Shown piece by piece: positions 9,700-21,223 of a DNA stretch of 64,000 nucleotides. Source of the stretch: Eukaryota sp. TZLM1-RC. Its lineage: Eukaryota; Metamonada: BaSk clade. Positions within the stretch are counted from its first letter, which is position 1. Each line of letters begins with the position of its first letter. The stretch lies in the NCBI GenBank assembly GCA_040285825.1, contig JAUPSS010000006.1, positions 744,001-808,000 on the forward strand, given 5' to 3'. A program made the translations under genes and the position numbers. The notes under the pieces were generated by a model. That model saw nothing but the letters and a program-made list of their open reading frames with translations, had not been told where the DNA came from and searched no databases.

Positions 9700-10020
9700 T
9701 TGACAATCAATTCTTCTCAGTCCTCTGACCCAACAAATTCTCAAAAAATTGTCACTACTGGATTATTAGGTATGTTAATCATAAAACTAATCATGGAATT
9801 GATAAAAACGCATAATGAAATATTGGTGAAAATGAACGACACCATTAGCGAGATGTATTCTAGTCTCGTAGAAGTACATGTCCATCGAAATGATCGTCAG
9901 AACATACAGTTAAAATTCCCGTCTCCAACTATGCCTAGCCCAAAAAAGCTGAAACTGCCTAAAGTGTTAAAGTCTACATTGTTCCCGCCAGTGAAAAGAG
10001 TCCATTTTAGTAATTGTTGA
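9700..10020 (+). CDS. Conserved ORF with C-terminal SPTMPSPKKLKLPK motif (unit A)
   Basis: A 106-codon frame. A helical, probably coiled-coil stretch (IKTHNEILVKMNDTISEMYSSL) is followed by a basic, proline-rich tail ending PPVKRVHFSNC and TGA. The tail also occurs, diverged, at 32,853-32,987 and on the minus strand at 45,000-45,215, both keeping the SPKKL and VKR-HF residues. This is good evidence of selection on the protein at some time. A basic tail after a coiled coil suggests a nucleic-acid-binding structural protein of a retroelement, but that is inference. Confidence 0.45.
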   Translation: MTINSSQSSDPTNSQKIVTTGLLGMLIIKLIMELIKTHNEILVKMNDTISEMYSSLVEVHVHRNDRQNIQLKFPSPTMPSPKKLKLPKVLKSTLFPPVKRVHFSNC

Positions 10021-10110
10021 TTGTATTAGTTTTGATTTTTATAAATTGATTCTTACTTATTACTAGTTGTACATTGATATATAATACAAACAAAAAATTC
10101 CAGTGTTTGT

Positions 10111-10380
10111 ATGGTATGCAGCAATACTCACAAACTCAATTTTTTCATTGAAACAAATGGTGAAAAATTATTAGAGAACGAAATTATGTTTACTTCTAAA
10201 GCATTTGAACAATTCAACAACACAGATTATATAAGCAAAATTTTAAAATTTTGGGAAAACAGAACTTGTCACAATTACAATAAAGGGTTGTCATCAACAA
10301 TACTGCTGACATCAATTATTGTGAACAAGAGCATGAACTGCTTCTGTGGAAATAAACAATTTCAATTTATTCGAAAATAA
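10111..10380 (+). CDS. 89-codon ORF of unknown function (unit A)
   Basis: ATG (10111) VCSNTHKLNFFIETNG, then a helical region AFEQFNNTDYISKILKFW and a C-terminal MNCFCGNKQFQFIRK, stopping just before the left end of the TIR element. It is identical at 17722-17991 and frameshifted at its start at 25335-25613. A decayed minus-strand version lies at about 44,690-44,950. No domain is recognised. Confidence 0.35.
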   Translation: MVCSNTHKLNFFIETNGEKLLENEIMFTSKAFEQFNNTDYISKILKFWENRTCHNYNKGLSSTILLTSIIVNKSMNCFCGNKQFQFIRK

Positions 10381-10397
10381 ATTTGATGTAGGGATCG

Positions 10398-12433
10398 AAC
10401 CTACAAAGATCCAAAAACATGTAGACTATATAGACACACGTAATCAGATCTTTCTTCACCGTAATCAACCTCAAACAGTGAAAAACTGAATGATTGATGA
10501 CTGCTCAGTCGTTTATGTATTTATGATCAGAGCCTCAAAATAAAGAGAATTACTCTCAATATTTGGTAGAGACTCTGAATTGCAAAAAATATTGATGAGA
10601 AATAGTACCCTACAATGATTACTAGCAATTGAATCAAGAATAAATGAAAGCAGTTTTGAAATCGGTAGCAGAATCAGTAGCAACATTAGAATCAGATTGT
10701 CATTCAATGACATCTACATTATCAAAATCAACATTAGATTTGACATCGGTGAATAGAGGTTCATCATTAGCACATCCATTAATAACTTGACCTTTAGGCT
10801 CAACTGGATCTCAAAGTTTGACATTGGCTGAACCCAAGATTGTATGATAATGTATAATGACACAAACACCCTCGTCATGGGTTCAATCCCTTCGAGTCCA
10901 AAATTTATGTTCTCTTCACGATATTTCTAAATTCAATTCTCGGCAGTGGATTTAAAAAAATGGAGAAGATGTGGCAAAAGAATTAACAAGGCCAATAAAA
11001 TGCATAAAGAAGTTGAAACAGAAAGACAAGTATGGAAAAGAACAGAATGTTAACTTGTACTCAACCTTGAAGAAAAAGAAGAATTCAGTAGGGAGGAGTA
11101 GTTTCTTTACTGGGTACGATCAGCACGAACACAGCAAGAGAAGAAGAGACAATCATCAAAGATAATGGAATAAACTGAAAGAACTGTGAAGAGAGTTGGG
11201 TTGGCAAGGTTTCAGAGGATATCTTGAAAGGATATCTGTAATGTTTACAGTTTTAATGGTCAATAGTATCCGATCGATCGGCTTTGATGGAGGATTCGGA
11301 ACGTAATAGCCACGGTTCACCAAGGTTCTTTAAGTTGTGCTAGGTCACTGATGATAAGTTGAACAATATTGACAGAATAATCAAGGTTGAAAACGTAAGT
11401 CGTAAAATATTGTGAAGAAGTTATTGCTAAAAACATTTTGGTATCAAAACTACTTGATTGCATATGAATGTATGATTCGACTCAACCCAATTCTCTTTCT
11501 TCTTATCTCTTTTCTATGATGGTGAGGAATCTAGGTCCGTGGATCATTATTCCCGCACCTCGTACTATTGATGGTAGACGCTACCGATGGTATTTAACCT
11601 TCTGGTTCAATACTTGCTGTGTCTCTCATCCCGTATACTGATTCTCTATCTTATCGTTGCTTTATGGGTGTTTTTACCTTTTCAACCAACTGCTCTAATC
11701 ACCATCCTTTTCCTCATTTGTAACATCACCATCACCTTTCTTCTCTATCTAGCTGATTGTCTCTTCATTTTCAGATCTCTTTACATCAATTTTGTCTATC
11801 TGCAAAGTTACTCACCCGGACTCGAACGCCGAACAATAGGTCGGTCGACCTGTCGGTTCTTCCTTCCTTCATCAGCTATTGAAATCATTTATGCTGTTGA
11901 TTCAAGTTGGAAATTGACCAGGATAAGCTCGAATTGATTCTAATTCTACAGTTTTTACTACATGTTACATTTCATTTTGTTTTTAATGAATATGTTCTTG
12001 TTGGCTGTCATTTATTTTGCCCTTGGAATCGTTCATTTAGCATTTAACATTACAGACTTGATATTGTTGAGCATGAATCTTATACTAGTTTATTCTAGTT
12101 TTAAGTTTTCAAATGTGATTCAAATTATTTATTGTTTTCTTTACAAATTAATATAGTTTAAGTTTTCTCTTTAAATATATTTATTATCTTACATGCTCAC
12201 TTACCCAAGGTTTATTTTTTGGATTTCATTGTTCTTTAATTTATTTATAATTTTAGAGTCTCTACCAAATATTGAGAGTAATTCTCTTTATTTGGAGTCT
12301 TTTATCACAAATACATAAACGACTGAGTCATCATCAATCATTCAGTTTTGCACTGTTTGAGATTGATTACGGTTAAGAAAGATCTGATTACATGTGTCTG
12401 TATAGTCTACTTGTTTTTGGATTTTTGTAGGTT
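10398..12433. mobile_element. 2,036-bp element with 179-bp terminal inverted repeats (unit A)
   Basis: The left end 10,398-10,576 (starting aacctacaaagatcc, ending gtagagactct) is matched as reverse complement by 12,255-12,433. The interior has no recognisable transposase. Open stretches are 10971-11165(+), a Lys-rich MAKELTRPIKC ORF, and hydrophobic plus-strand frames 11587-11937 and 11962-12156. It also contains a perfect palindrome CCGATCGATCGG at 11,270-11,281 and two tRNA B-box-like strings. Other copies: 18,009-20,047; 25,631-27,671; inverted 42,650-44,660; one-ended 33,581-35,530; an interior piece at 58,330-58,625; and a lone end at 63,635-63,813, which interrupts a Gypsy RT. Recurrence in different contexts supports a non-autonomous DNA transposon or similar. 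Target-site duplications were not identified. Confidence 0.65.
10971..11165 (+). CDS. Lys-rich 64-codon ORF inside the TIR element (unit A)
   Basis: Basic ORF MAKELTRPIKCIKKLKQKDK... ending SKRRRDNHQR. The ORF track start codon is GTG. It is identical at 18582-18776 and 43893-44087 (minus; one residue changed), and diverged at 58561 (MAKINKVRSIKNVKKLKQKDK). Conservation of the first ~20 residues in the 58.5 kb copy is consistent with either coding or simple sequence similarity. Function unknown; possibly the remnant of a DNA-binding N-terminus. Confidence 0.3.
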   Translation: MAKELTRPIKCIKKLKQKDKYGKEQNVNLYSTLKKKKNSVGRSSFFTGYDQHEHSKRRRDNHQR

Positions 12434-12590
12434 CTGAAGAGCAAAGGTCGTTCAGTTTGAGGACAAGGAAACTTACCAAAGTTCTGGGAGGTTGGCGGGG
12501 CTAACTTGGTTATTGATTCTGTCTTGGTAGGACCAATCCGGCGTTGACCGTTTTTAAATATTGAGCCACTGATTTTGATGGGGTTTGTCT
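12434..12590 (-). pseudogene. Gypsy RT thumb/connection fragment, antisense (unit A)
   Basis: On the minus strand the frame reads GSIFKNGQRRIGPTKTESITKLAPPTSQNF, with the longest run split here: FKNGQRRIGPTKTES, then ITKLAPPTSQNF. This matches the Gypsy RT thumb ('FLGHxxxxxGIxPDPxKxxAIxxxPxPxxxxxLRxFLG') and the clearer plus-strand copy at 63,478-63,634. As at 63.6 kb, it abuts the right end of the TIR element. Copies at 20,048-20,205 and 27,672-27,828. Confidence 0.6.
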
Positions 12591-13608
12591 TTACCTGATG
12601 ACTTTATTGGCGGTCAATAATTATTATAACAATGTGTTCAAATTCCACAAATTGCTCTCATTGTTTTCGAATTTGGTTTCCATACCAATGGCGACCTCAA
12701 AGCAAAATAACACAGTAGTTTAGCTGTTTACCAGCAAGGATCAGCACTGCTACAATTATGTGCTCTTTTTGCTCCATCTTCTTGATGCAGGGTCACTTCT
12801 CTATTAAATTCTACGCATGATAAACTTGCATCAGTTAGAAATGGACCAATCAGTTGAAATCTCGGCGCAGCTGTAGAAGCTGAGTGTTATAAAAAAGTAA
12901 TATATTGAAAATATGACAAAACTAATCCCTCAATCAAACCAAGCTTCATCAATTTACCCAATTACTGGGAACCAAAACAGTTGTCTGATATTATTCGACG
13001 TGATCTAAGCTATTTTTGATGTTCTTGTTTTGTTGTTGTTAATATAACATTGGACTTGCGCATTCGCACTCAAGCCGAAGCAAATCATTTTGCCATATTG
13101 AAGGCTTTCACTTTAATTTTTTCAGATGTAACAAACGGAGTCTTTGATTCCATTAAACAGTGAAAGGATTAAACATTCAGCATTCTCGTTGCTTGGTTTT
13201 GATTTGCCTATTTTGTGATTGTTCTCTTGGTATGAATATTTCCAGTAATACAATTGAGGTATTTTATCAATCATAACTAATTAGTAGACGATTTAGACCA
13301 TGCAAACAAGGACATTGACTTTTGGTTTTTCCTGTATGTCTTAAACCCCGGGTAATTAAAGTACTTAGAAAATAAACAGATCCACCCATGAAGTATGTTC
13401 TTCATCGTCTGATTTACTTTGATGCAAAACAAAAATAGAGTATATCACAGGAGCATGCATGTTGGAGGGTACATAGTGTATCTACATAACTTTTGCGAAT
13501 CATCCAATCGCCTTTTCCGCTTCTGGCTATGAAACGTGACCCACGACTACGTACTTCATAACATATCTAAGAGAAACCTCCAGATCCAAGAAGATGAATC
13601 CATCCCTG

Positions 13609-13920
13609 TGTTAGCCTTGGATAATATTTGCATTACTAGTTTAATTGTAAATTATTGTACAAATGCGCCCATGCGCTGACATTGGGGTAAATCCTCATTC
13701 CCTCATGATAAATCTCATTACATTCAGGTATACTTATGTCTAACCCATCTAGATCATCAATACATGTTGGATCCACTTCGGTGGGTTAGGTTTCGTAAAA
13801 TTATTTAAACGAAAGAGATAGGGTTGGTCTCTGTAGATTCTGATGTAATCCTGGCCACTCCATCAATGAATGACCAAACCCAGACTGCCAAATGTTCAAA
13901 CAGTGGCCATATCAGCCACA
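13609..13920 (+). pseudogene. Gypsy gag start and zinc-knuckle remnant (unit B)
   Basis: Same arrangement as 5,999-6,310: TGTTAGCC at 13,609, gag ATG at 13,736, knuckle at about 13,823. Here the codon after CRF reads TGA, an additional lesion shared with unit C. Confidence 0.6.
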
Positions 13921-14009
13921 ACACCACCCGAAAGTAATGGGAAATCTGCAGAGGTAATTGTAACACACTCATCCAACAATTTGTATTTTTTATAAGACTG
14001 TTAACCGCA

Positions 14010-14288
14010 ATGCCGGGAACCCATGGGCAGCCCTCAATTGTTGACCCTTTTAGATTATTTTTACAGGAGATTAACAAAACAACTAACAATCAACTAGTCA
14101 ACACCTACGCAATCTGGATTGACGAATTTCCTGCAGGAAAGAAAGATGTTAGAAAACTTAGCTCAATACTTTTCTTAAACCGTTATCATATATGGATAAG
14201 GCATCACAGCACATCAGTATACTGTGAAAAAGTGGAACATTTAACATTTTCTGTTGAGGTAAACAATTTCAGAATAATTCGAAAATAA
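14010..14288 (+). pseudogene. Conserved repeated segment (unit B)
   Basis: The longest open version (92 codons) of the MPGTHGQPSIV frame, running on through WIRHHSTSVYCEKVEHLTF before its stop. In A an extra stop shortens it to 61 codons. Confidence 0.35.
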
Positions 14289-14406
14289 AGTTGATGTACG
14301 AATTATACCTACAAAGATCCAAAAGCATGAAGATTTGAATATTGCTAAAAAATTTGTACAAATATTGCCCAACAATATTCTGTTGATCCTCATTCAGTAA
14401 CTCATC

Positions 14407-14646
14407 GTGATGGTAATAGACAATCCAGATGACAAAATTAATCCCTCAATCAAACCAGAATTTATCAATTTACCCAATTACAGGGAACCGAAAAAGTTGT
14501 CTGATATTATTCGACGTGATCCAAGCTATTGTTGTTGTTCTTGCCACGAAGATCAAAAGCACAATGATTTGCTATTAACAAATGAGAAATTTCACTCAAT
14601 TTTAAAGGGACAATTTTTCAACGACATGAACGAATTCCACATCTAA
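14407..14646 (+). CDS. Conserved short ORF, PNYREP family (unit B)
   Basis: A 79-codon version, open from an upstream ATG (MMVIDNPDDK) because the one-base difference present in A is absent here. The Cys stretch reads CCCSCHEDQ. Confidence 0.4.
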   Translation: MMVIDNPDDKINPSIKPEFINLPNYREPKKLSDIIRRDPSYCCCSCHEDQKHNDLLLTNEKFHSILKGQFFNDMNEFHI

Positions 14647-15386
14647 TATAAAAGAACAAATCAATGAAATAGACTATTGAAATAAATGCTTTGATTTCTG
14701 AAACTTTGTTTGAAAAGTTTTAATAGTTCCGAAATAAGCAAATAAATTGCCACAGATACAATGAGAAAAACTTTTACACATCAATATGGTGCATTCAGAA
14801 GAACTGATGCTGAGAGAAGTCACTGTTTAAATAATTTACGAAAACAATTGGGACATGATAGTGCCAACACTACTTTAACATGTAAAGCAATAAAAAGAAT
14901 GAGGGAAAAGCATAAGTGGGTAAAGATGTAGACAGATTAACAGCCATTCAAACAGCATTTGATTGAAGCAGTAGACATCATTGACAGTTGATGAAATACA
15001 ATTTCAACTAAAACTGATTAACATTATCTTAACCTACTTATTCGAAATAATTGGTAGTTGTAACCCTTATCACTATATCAATGAGAAGGAGGAAAAACAA
15101 TTATATTCGTAATACCAGTCCAGAAATGTTCTCATTTGCCAGCCAAAACTAAACGTGACCTTCTGGATTAGAAAAGTATCTCGTCATCTGTAGTTTAAAT
15201 TTGTGCCTTGTTTTGACTTTATGATTTTCTTAACTCTTTTAATAAACGTCTGTTTTATTTATTTATGTTTATGACCAATAGTGCACGTAAAACAACAGCA
15301 ATGACTCCAGCTGTGCTCCCTTGTGAGGAAACTTGGAATCCTTACAGAAGACTAAGTATTCTTGAACTTATAAGAGAGAAAAACTC

Positions 15387-15735
15387 ATGGAAGATGAAGC
15401 CATTCCTAATCAGTTCATCCCTCCGTCCGATCTGATCTTTGCCCTATCCTCCTTAGCTGATTTAGAGGAAGCCACGTTTTGACTCAATGATGAGGACGTT
15501 CCTTCAAAGATTTGCTGTTTGAGTAACCCAAAGTATTTTCAAAGTTCCCGCCACTAAAGGAACTGAATGTCCTCCGATGAGAATCCGTTTTCATGATGAG
15601 ACAAAAAGTAGTATCGAAGAAGTTGCGCTACTTACCCCCTGATAAGCTGAAATTCACTAATGAGGGAATGGACGTCCTCATCAATAATTGTTTTGCTGTC
15701 CCATAGGATGGCTCTTGGAGCTTCCCTAACTGCTA
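15387..15735 (+). pseudogene. Gypsy pol linker and RT N-terminus (unit B)
   Basis: Same decayed module as 7,779-8,125, with an added A-run gain near 15,605 and Y-to-N type changes shared with unit C. Confidence 0.55.
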
Positions 15736-15777
15736 AGTACAACGCCCTGGTGAGCCGGAATAACAGAAAAACAGTTT

Positions 15778-15996
15778 ATGCTTGTTGATATCTTTATTAA
15801 TCACCGGATATTTCCTCTATTCAAACTGCAGAAACATTCATTGCATGTCCCTAGAACAGTTGAGGATGACAGCAAAGAGGTTTATTCTTCACAGATCCTT
15901 AAAACTCTTTTGCCTTTGATCATGGAAATTTGGGCTTTAGACCGTTCAATCCCTGTTACTGTTCTTGTCAACTTTTGCATTCAGTGTCGTATTTAA
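15778..15996 (+). CDS. 72-codon ORF of unknown function (unit B)
   Basis: Identical protein to 8170-8388. Confidence 0.35.
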   Translation: MLVDIFINHRIFPLFKLQKHSLHVPRTVEDDSKEVYSSQILKTLLPLIMEIWALDRSIPVTVLVNFCIQCRI

Positions 15997-17403
15997 CAGA
16001 ATCCTGAAAATCAAGATTTTTTACTAAAATTATTTCTTAACTCGATTCTGCTCAAGGATGTGGCTGATTTTCATGCAATACTTTTTCGTTTAGTGTTTTG
16101 TGCTTGACACAATGACATGCAAAAACACACTTTTTTTGAAGCCACCAGCTCAACGAAGGTTCAACAATTCAATAAAGTGTCTAAAATGATAAATGGTACA
16201 TTATTTCGATAAACACAAAAAGCACACCGAAACTTGAAGTGCTAGTTCCACGCTTCTTGGCAGTCGGACCAGCCAACTGCGAGGAGCCTTTTTTAGTTGC
16301 TCGCTGACCTGTTCTCTTGAAACGCAATATTTTTAGGAGCTGTGCTCAATTTTTTCATTGCTTCTGGTCCAAGAAGTACGCCGACTGTGTACTTCAAAAG
16401 AATCTGCTAGATGAGTCAATTTTGTAATGGTATCAACAAATACACCAGCATATCTTGGTACATTGGCTCAATATGACAGCCAACGCCTATATTGGTGGTG
16501 GTGAAAATTTGTTTAAAAAATCAATGAGAAGCAAACGATTTCCGAGCAATATGGAGTCTCCGGTCAACAATCTTTTAATATGGCCTGAGTATTTCATTTT
16601 CTTTAGAAGATTACTACCCTGATGCGATGAAAAGCACTCTCTCTCCATGGTCCAGTTGGTCTCTATGCTTCTGCAGCTTGACTAAAGAAGCAGAAGCTTA
16701 TTTCACAAAGCTAAATGAAAACAAAGAGCTTCTGATCAACCCTTATCGGCTTTTTTAATAAATCCAAATTTATTAACTACACCATTTATTCAAATGGTGA
16801 TTCCGTTAAATACCTGTTACCGTTCTTTTTCAATTTTTGCATGCAAAGTCATATTTCTGAGAACCCAAATTATTGAATGTTTTTGCTGAAATCTTTCCAT
16901 TATTTGGTTCTGCTCAGGAATGTCGCTGATTTTCATATGGTTTTCAGTTCTTCTCGTATGGTGCTATGTGCTTGACCAATCTGCTCAGTCAAAGAATATA
17001 ATTTCCGATAGAACTCTATGGGTATGTGTTATGATCCATTAGTTGTTATGGTCTATCACTCAGTGAAAACTTATCCTTTACGACTACTGTTTTATCTACC
17101 TCAACGATACCTAGCCTGATATTCCATTCTCAATAATTTAAAAAATAATTGAAAAAAATAAAATATAATGATAATAGAGGCAGCTTTGAACCCAGTGTCT
17201 GTGCCTCACGATAATAATTTGTACCGATGTCCTGTACAAAATAACCTGTTACTGAATCAGAACCTGCCGAGCACAGTACAAAAACAATGGTCTCTTTGCC
17301 TTGTGCTGATTGACAATCAATTCTTCTCAGTCCTCTGACCCAACAAATTCTCAAAAAATTGTCACTACTGGATTATTAGGTATGTTAATCATAAAAACTA
17401 ATC

Positions 17404-17631
17404 ATGGAATTGATAAAAACGCATAATGAAATATTGGTGAAAATGAACGACACCATTAGCGAGATGTATTCTAGTCTCGTAGAAGTACATGTCCATCGAA
17501 ATGATCGTCAGAACATACAGTTAAAATTCCCGTCTCCAACTATGCCTAGCCCAAAAAAGCTGAAACTGCCTAAAGTGTTAAAGTCTACATTGTTCCCGCC
17601 AGTGAAAAGAGTCCATTTTAGTAATTGTTGA
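17404..17631 (+). CDS. Conserved SPKKL-tail ORF (unit B)
   Basis: Same protein as 9700-10020, but an extra A near 17,396 separates the N-terminal third. Only the downstream 75 codons from MELIKTHNE are open. Confidence 0.45.
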   Translation: MELIKTHNEILVKMNDTISEMYSSLVEVHVHRNDRQNIQLKFPSPTMPSPKKLKLPKVLKSTLFPPVKRVHFSNC

Positions 17632-17721
17632 TTGTATTAGTTTTGATTTTTATAAATTGATTCTTACTTATTACTAGTTGTACATTGATATATAATACAA
17701 ACAAAAAATTCCAGTGTTTGT

Positions 17722-17991
17722 ATGGTATGCAGCAATACTCACAAACTCAATTTTTTCATTGAAACAAATGGTGAAAAATTATTAGAGAACGAAATTATGT
17801 TTACTTCTAAAGCATTTGAACAATTCAACAACACAGATTATATAAGCAAAATTTTAAAATTTTGGGAAAACAGAACTTGTCACAATTACAATAAAGGGTT
17901 GTCATCAACAATACTGCTGACATCAATTATTGTGAACAAGAGCATGAACTGCTTCTGTGGAAATAAACAATTTCAATTTATTCGAAAATAA
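17722..17991 (+). CDS. 89-codon ORF of unknown function (unit B)
   Basis: Identical protein to 10111-10380. Confidence 0.35.
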   Translation: MVCSNTHKLNFFIETNGEKLLENEIMFTSKAFEQFNNTDYISKILKFWENRTCHNYNKGLSSTILLTSIIVNKSMNCFCGNKQFQFIRK

Positions 17992-18008
17992 ATTTGATGT
18001 AGGGATCG

Positions 18009-20047
18009 AACCTACAAAGATCCAAAAACATGTAGACTATATAGACACACGTAATCAGATCTTTCTTCACCGTAATCAACCTCAAACAGTGAAAAACTGA
18101 ATGATTGATGACTGCTCAGTCGTTTATGTATTTATGATCAGAGCCTCAAAATAAAGAGAATTACTCTCAATATTTGGTAGAGACTCTGAATTGCAAAAAA
18201 TATTGATGAGAAATAGTACCCTACAATGATTACTAGCAATTGAATCAAGAATAAATGAAAGCAGTTTTGAAATCGGTAGCAGAATCAGTAGCAACATTAG
18301 AATCAGATTGTCATTCAATGACATCTACATTATCAAAATCAACATTAGATTTGACATCGGTGAATAGAGGTTCATCATTAGCACATCCATTAATAACTTG
18401 ACCTTTAGGCTCAACTGGATCTCAAAGTTTGACATTGGCTGAACCCAAGATTGTATGATAATGTATAATGACACAAACACCCTCGTCATGGGTTCAATCC
18501 CTTCGAGTCCAAAATTTATGTTCTCTTCACGATATTTCTAAATTCAATTCTCGGCAGTGGATTTAAAAAAATGGAGAAGATGTGGCAAAAGAATTAACAA
18601 GGCCAATAAAATGCATAAAGAAGTTGAAACAGAAAGACAAGTATGGAAAAGAACAGAATGTTAACTTGTACTCAACCTTGAAGAAAAAGAAGAATTCAGT
18701 AGGGAGGAGTAGTTTCTTTACTGGGTACGATCAGCACGAACACAGCAAGAGAAGAAGAGACAATCATCAAAGATAATGGAATAAACTGAAAGAACTGTGA
18801 AGAGAGTTGGGTTGGCAAGGTTTCAGAGGATATCTTGAAAGGATATCTGTAATGTTTACAGTTTTAATGGTCAATAGTATCCGATCGATCGGCTTTGATG
18901 GAGGATTCGGAACGTAATAGCCACGGTTCACCAAGGTTCTTTAAGTTGTGCTAGGTCACTGATGATAAGTTGAACAATATTGACAGAATAATCAAGGTTG
19001 AAAACGTAAGTCGTAAAAATATTGTGAAGAAGTTATTGCTAAAAACATTTTGGTATCAAAACTACTTGATTGCATATGAATGTATGATTCGACTCAACCC
19101 AATTCTCTTTCTTCTTATCTCTTTTCTATGATGGTGAGGAATCTAGGTCCGTGGATCATTATTCCCGCACCTCGTACTATTGATGGTAGACGCTACCGAT
19201 GGTATTTAACCTTCTGGTTCAATACTTGCTGTGTCTCTCATCCCGTATACTGATTCTCTATCTTATCGTTGCTTTTATGGGTGTTTTTACCTTTTCAACC
19301 AACTGCTCTAATCACCATCCTTTTCCTCATTTGTAACATCACCATCACCTTTCTTCTCTATCTAGCTGATTGTCTCTTCATTTTCAGATCTCTTTACATC
19401 AATTTTGTCTATCTGCAAAGTTACTCACCCGGACTCGAACGCCGAACAATAGGTCGGTCGACCTGTCGGTTCTTCCTTCCTTCATCAGCTATTGAAATCA
19501 TTTATGCTGTTGATTCAAGTTGGAAATTGACCAGGATAAGCTCGAATTGATTCTAATTCTACAGTTTTTTACTACATGTTACATTTCATTTTGTTTTTAA
19601 TGAATATGTTCTTGTTGGCTGTCATTTATTTTGCCCTTGGAATCGTTCATTTAGCATTTAACATTACAGACTTGATATTGTTGAGCATGAATCTTATACT
19701 AGTTTATTCTAGTTTTAAGTTTTCAAATGTGATTCAAATTATTTATTGTTTTCTTTACAAATTAATATAGTTTAAGTTTTCTCTTTAAATATATTTATTA
19801 TCTTACATGCTCACTTACCCAAGGTTTATTTTTTGGATTTCATTGTTCTTTAATTTATTTATAATTTTAGAGTCTCTACCAAATATTGAGAGTAATTCTC
19901 TTTATTTGGAGTCTTTTATCACAAATACATAAACGACTGAGTCATCATCAATCATTCAGTTTTGCACTGTTTGAGATTGATTACGGTTAAGAAAGATCTG
20001 ATTACATGTGTCTGTATAGTCTACTTGTTTTTGGATTTTTGTAGGTT
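18009..20047. mobile_element. Long-TIR element (unit B)
   Basis: Tandem-array copy of 10,398-12,433, same orientation and ends. Confidence 0.65.
18582..18776 (+). CDS. Lys-rich 64-codon ORF inside the TIR element (unit B)
   Basis: Identical to 10971-11165. Confidence 0.3.
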   Translation: MAKELTRPIKCIKKLKQKDKYGKEQNVNLYSTLKKKKNSVGRSSFFTGYDQHEHSKRRRDNHQR

Positions 20048-20205
20048 CTGAAGAGCAAAGGTCGTTCAGTTTGAGGACAAGGAAACTTACCAAAGTTCTG
20101 GGAGGTTGGCGGGGCTAACTTGGTTATTGATTCTGTCTTGGTAGGACCAATCCGGCGTTGACCGTTTTTAAATATTGAGCCACTGATTTTGATGGGGTTT
20201 GTCTT
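20048..20205 (-). pseudogene. Gypsy RT thumb fragment, antisense (unit B)
   Basis: Same as 12,434-12,590. Confidence 0.55.
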
Positions 20206-21223
20206 TACCTGATGACTTTATTGGCGGTCAATAATTATTATAACAATGTGTTCAAATTCCACAAATTGCTCTCATTGTTTTCGAATTTGGTTTCCATACC
20301 AATGGCGACCTCAAAGCAAAATAACACAGTAGTTTAGCTGTTTACCAGCAAGGATCAGCACTGCTACAATTATGTGCTCTTTTTGCTCCATCTTCTTGAT
20401 GCAGGGTCACTTCTCTATTAAATTCTACGCATGATAAACTTGCATCAGTTAGAAATGGACCAATCAGTTGAAATCTCGGCGCAGCTGTAGAAGCTGAGTG
20501 TTATAAAAAAGTAATATATTGAAAATATGACAAAACTAATCCCTCAATCAAACCAAGCTTCATCAATTTACCCAATTACTGGGAACCAAAACAGTTGTCT
20601 GATATTATTCGACGTGATCTAAGCTATTTTTGATGTTCTTGTTTTGTTGTTGTTAATATAACATTGGACTTGCGCATTCGCACTCAAGCCGAAGCAAATC
20701 ATTTTGCCATATTGAAGGCTTTCACTTTAATTTTTTCAGATGTAACAAACGGAGTCTTTGATTCCATTAAACAGTGAAAGGATTAAACATTCAGCATTCT
20801 CGTTGCTTGGTTTTGATTTGCCTATTTTGTGATTGTTCTCTTGGTATGAATATTTCCAGTAATACAATTGAGGTATTTTATCAATCATAACTAATTAGTA
20901 GACGATTTTAGACCATGCAAACAAGGACATTGACTTTTGGTTTTTCCTGTATGTCTTAAACCCCGGGTAATTAAAGTACTTAGAAAATAAACAGATCCAC
21001 CCATGAAGTATGTTCTTCATCGTCTGATTTACTTTGATGCAAAACAAAAATAGAGTATATCACAGGAGCATGCATGTTGGAGGGTACATAGTGTATCTAC
21101 ATAACTTTTGCGAATCATCCAATCGCCTTTTCCGCTTCTGGCTATGAAACGTGACCCACGACTACGTACTTCATAACATATCTAAGAGAAACCTCCAGAT
21201 CCAAGAAGATGAATCCATCCCTG

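Larger units (their letters stand above)
5025..12633. repeat. 7.6 kb composite tandem unit, copy A
   Basis: First of three head-to-tail copies. The unit starts at the string caaattccacaaattgctc and ends after gcggtcaataattatta. Copy A carries clear substitutions relative to B and C in its left ~3 kb (for example near 6,231, 6,403, 6,433, 7,708, 7,915 and 8,023). By eye it is substitution-free relative to them from about 8,060 to its end. The unit is a mosaic of decayed Gypsy pieces, unknown ORFs and the long-TIR element described separately. Confidence 0.9.
12634..20247. repeat. 7.6 kb composite tandem unit, copy B
   Basis: Second head-to-tail copy, offset about 7,609 bp from A. Its left 3 kb matches C rather than A at the substituted positions. 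It differs from C almost only by homopolymer length. Confidence 0.9.

Noticed and set aside
9520-9744. Minus-strand ORF MRICWVRGLRRIDCQ in each tandem unit
   Set aside because: Conserved only because the units are recent duplicates; it overlaps the start of the plus-strand SPKKL ORF and is absent from the diverged copies.
11340-11370. Hammerhead ribozyme core (ctgatga string)
   Set aside because: ctgatga occurs, but no paired stem II followed by GAAA was found at the required spacing.
11587-12156. Membrane-protein genes inside the TIR element
   Set aside because: The frames are hydrophobic mainly because of T-rich sequence; in the diverged copies (34,835-35,539; 42,926-43,514) the frames shift relative to each other. 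Kept only as description of the interior.
13805-14089. Minus-strand ORF across the gag knuckle region
   Set aside because: It is the antisense shadow of the Gypsy zinc knuckle and the MPGTHGQPSIV segment.
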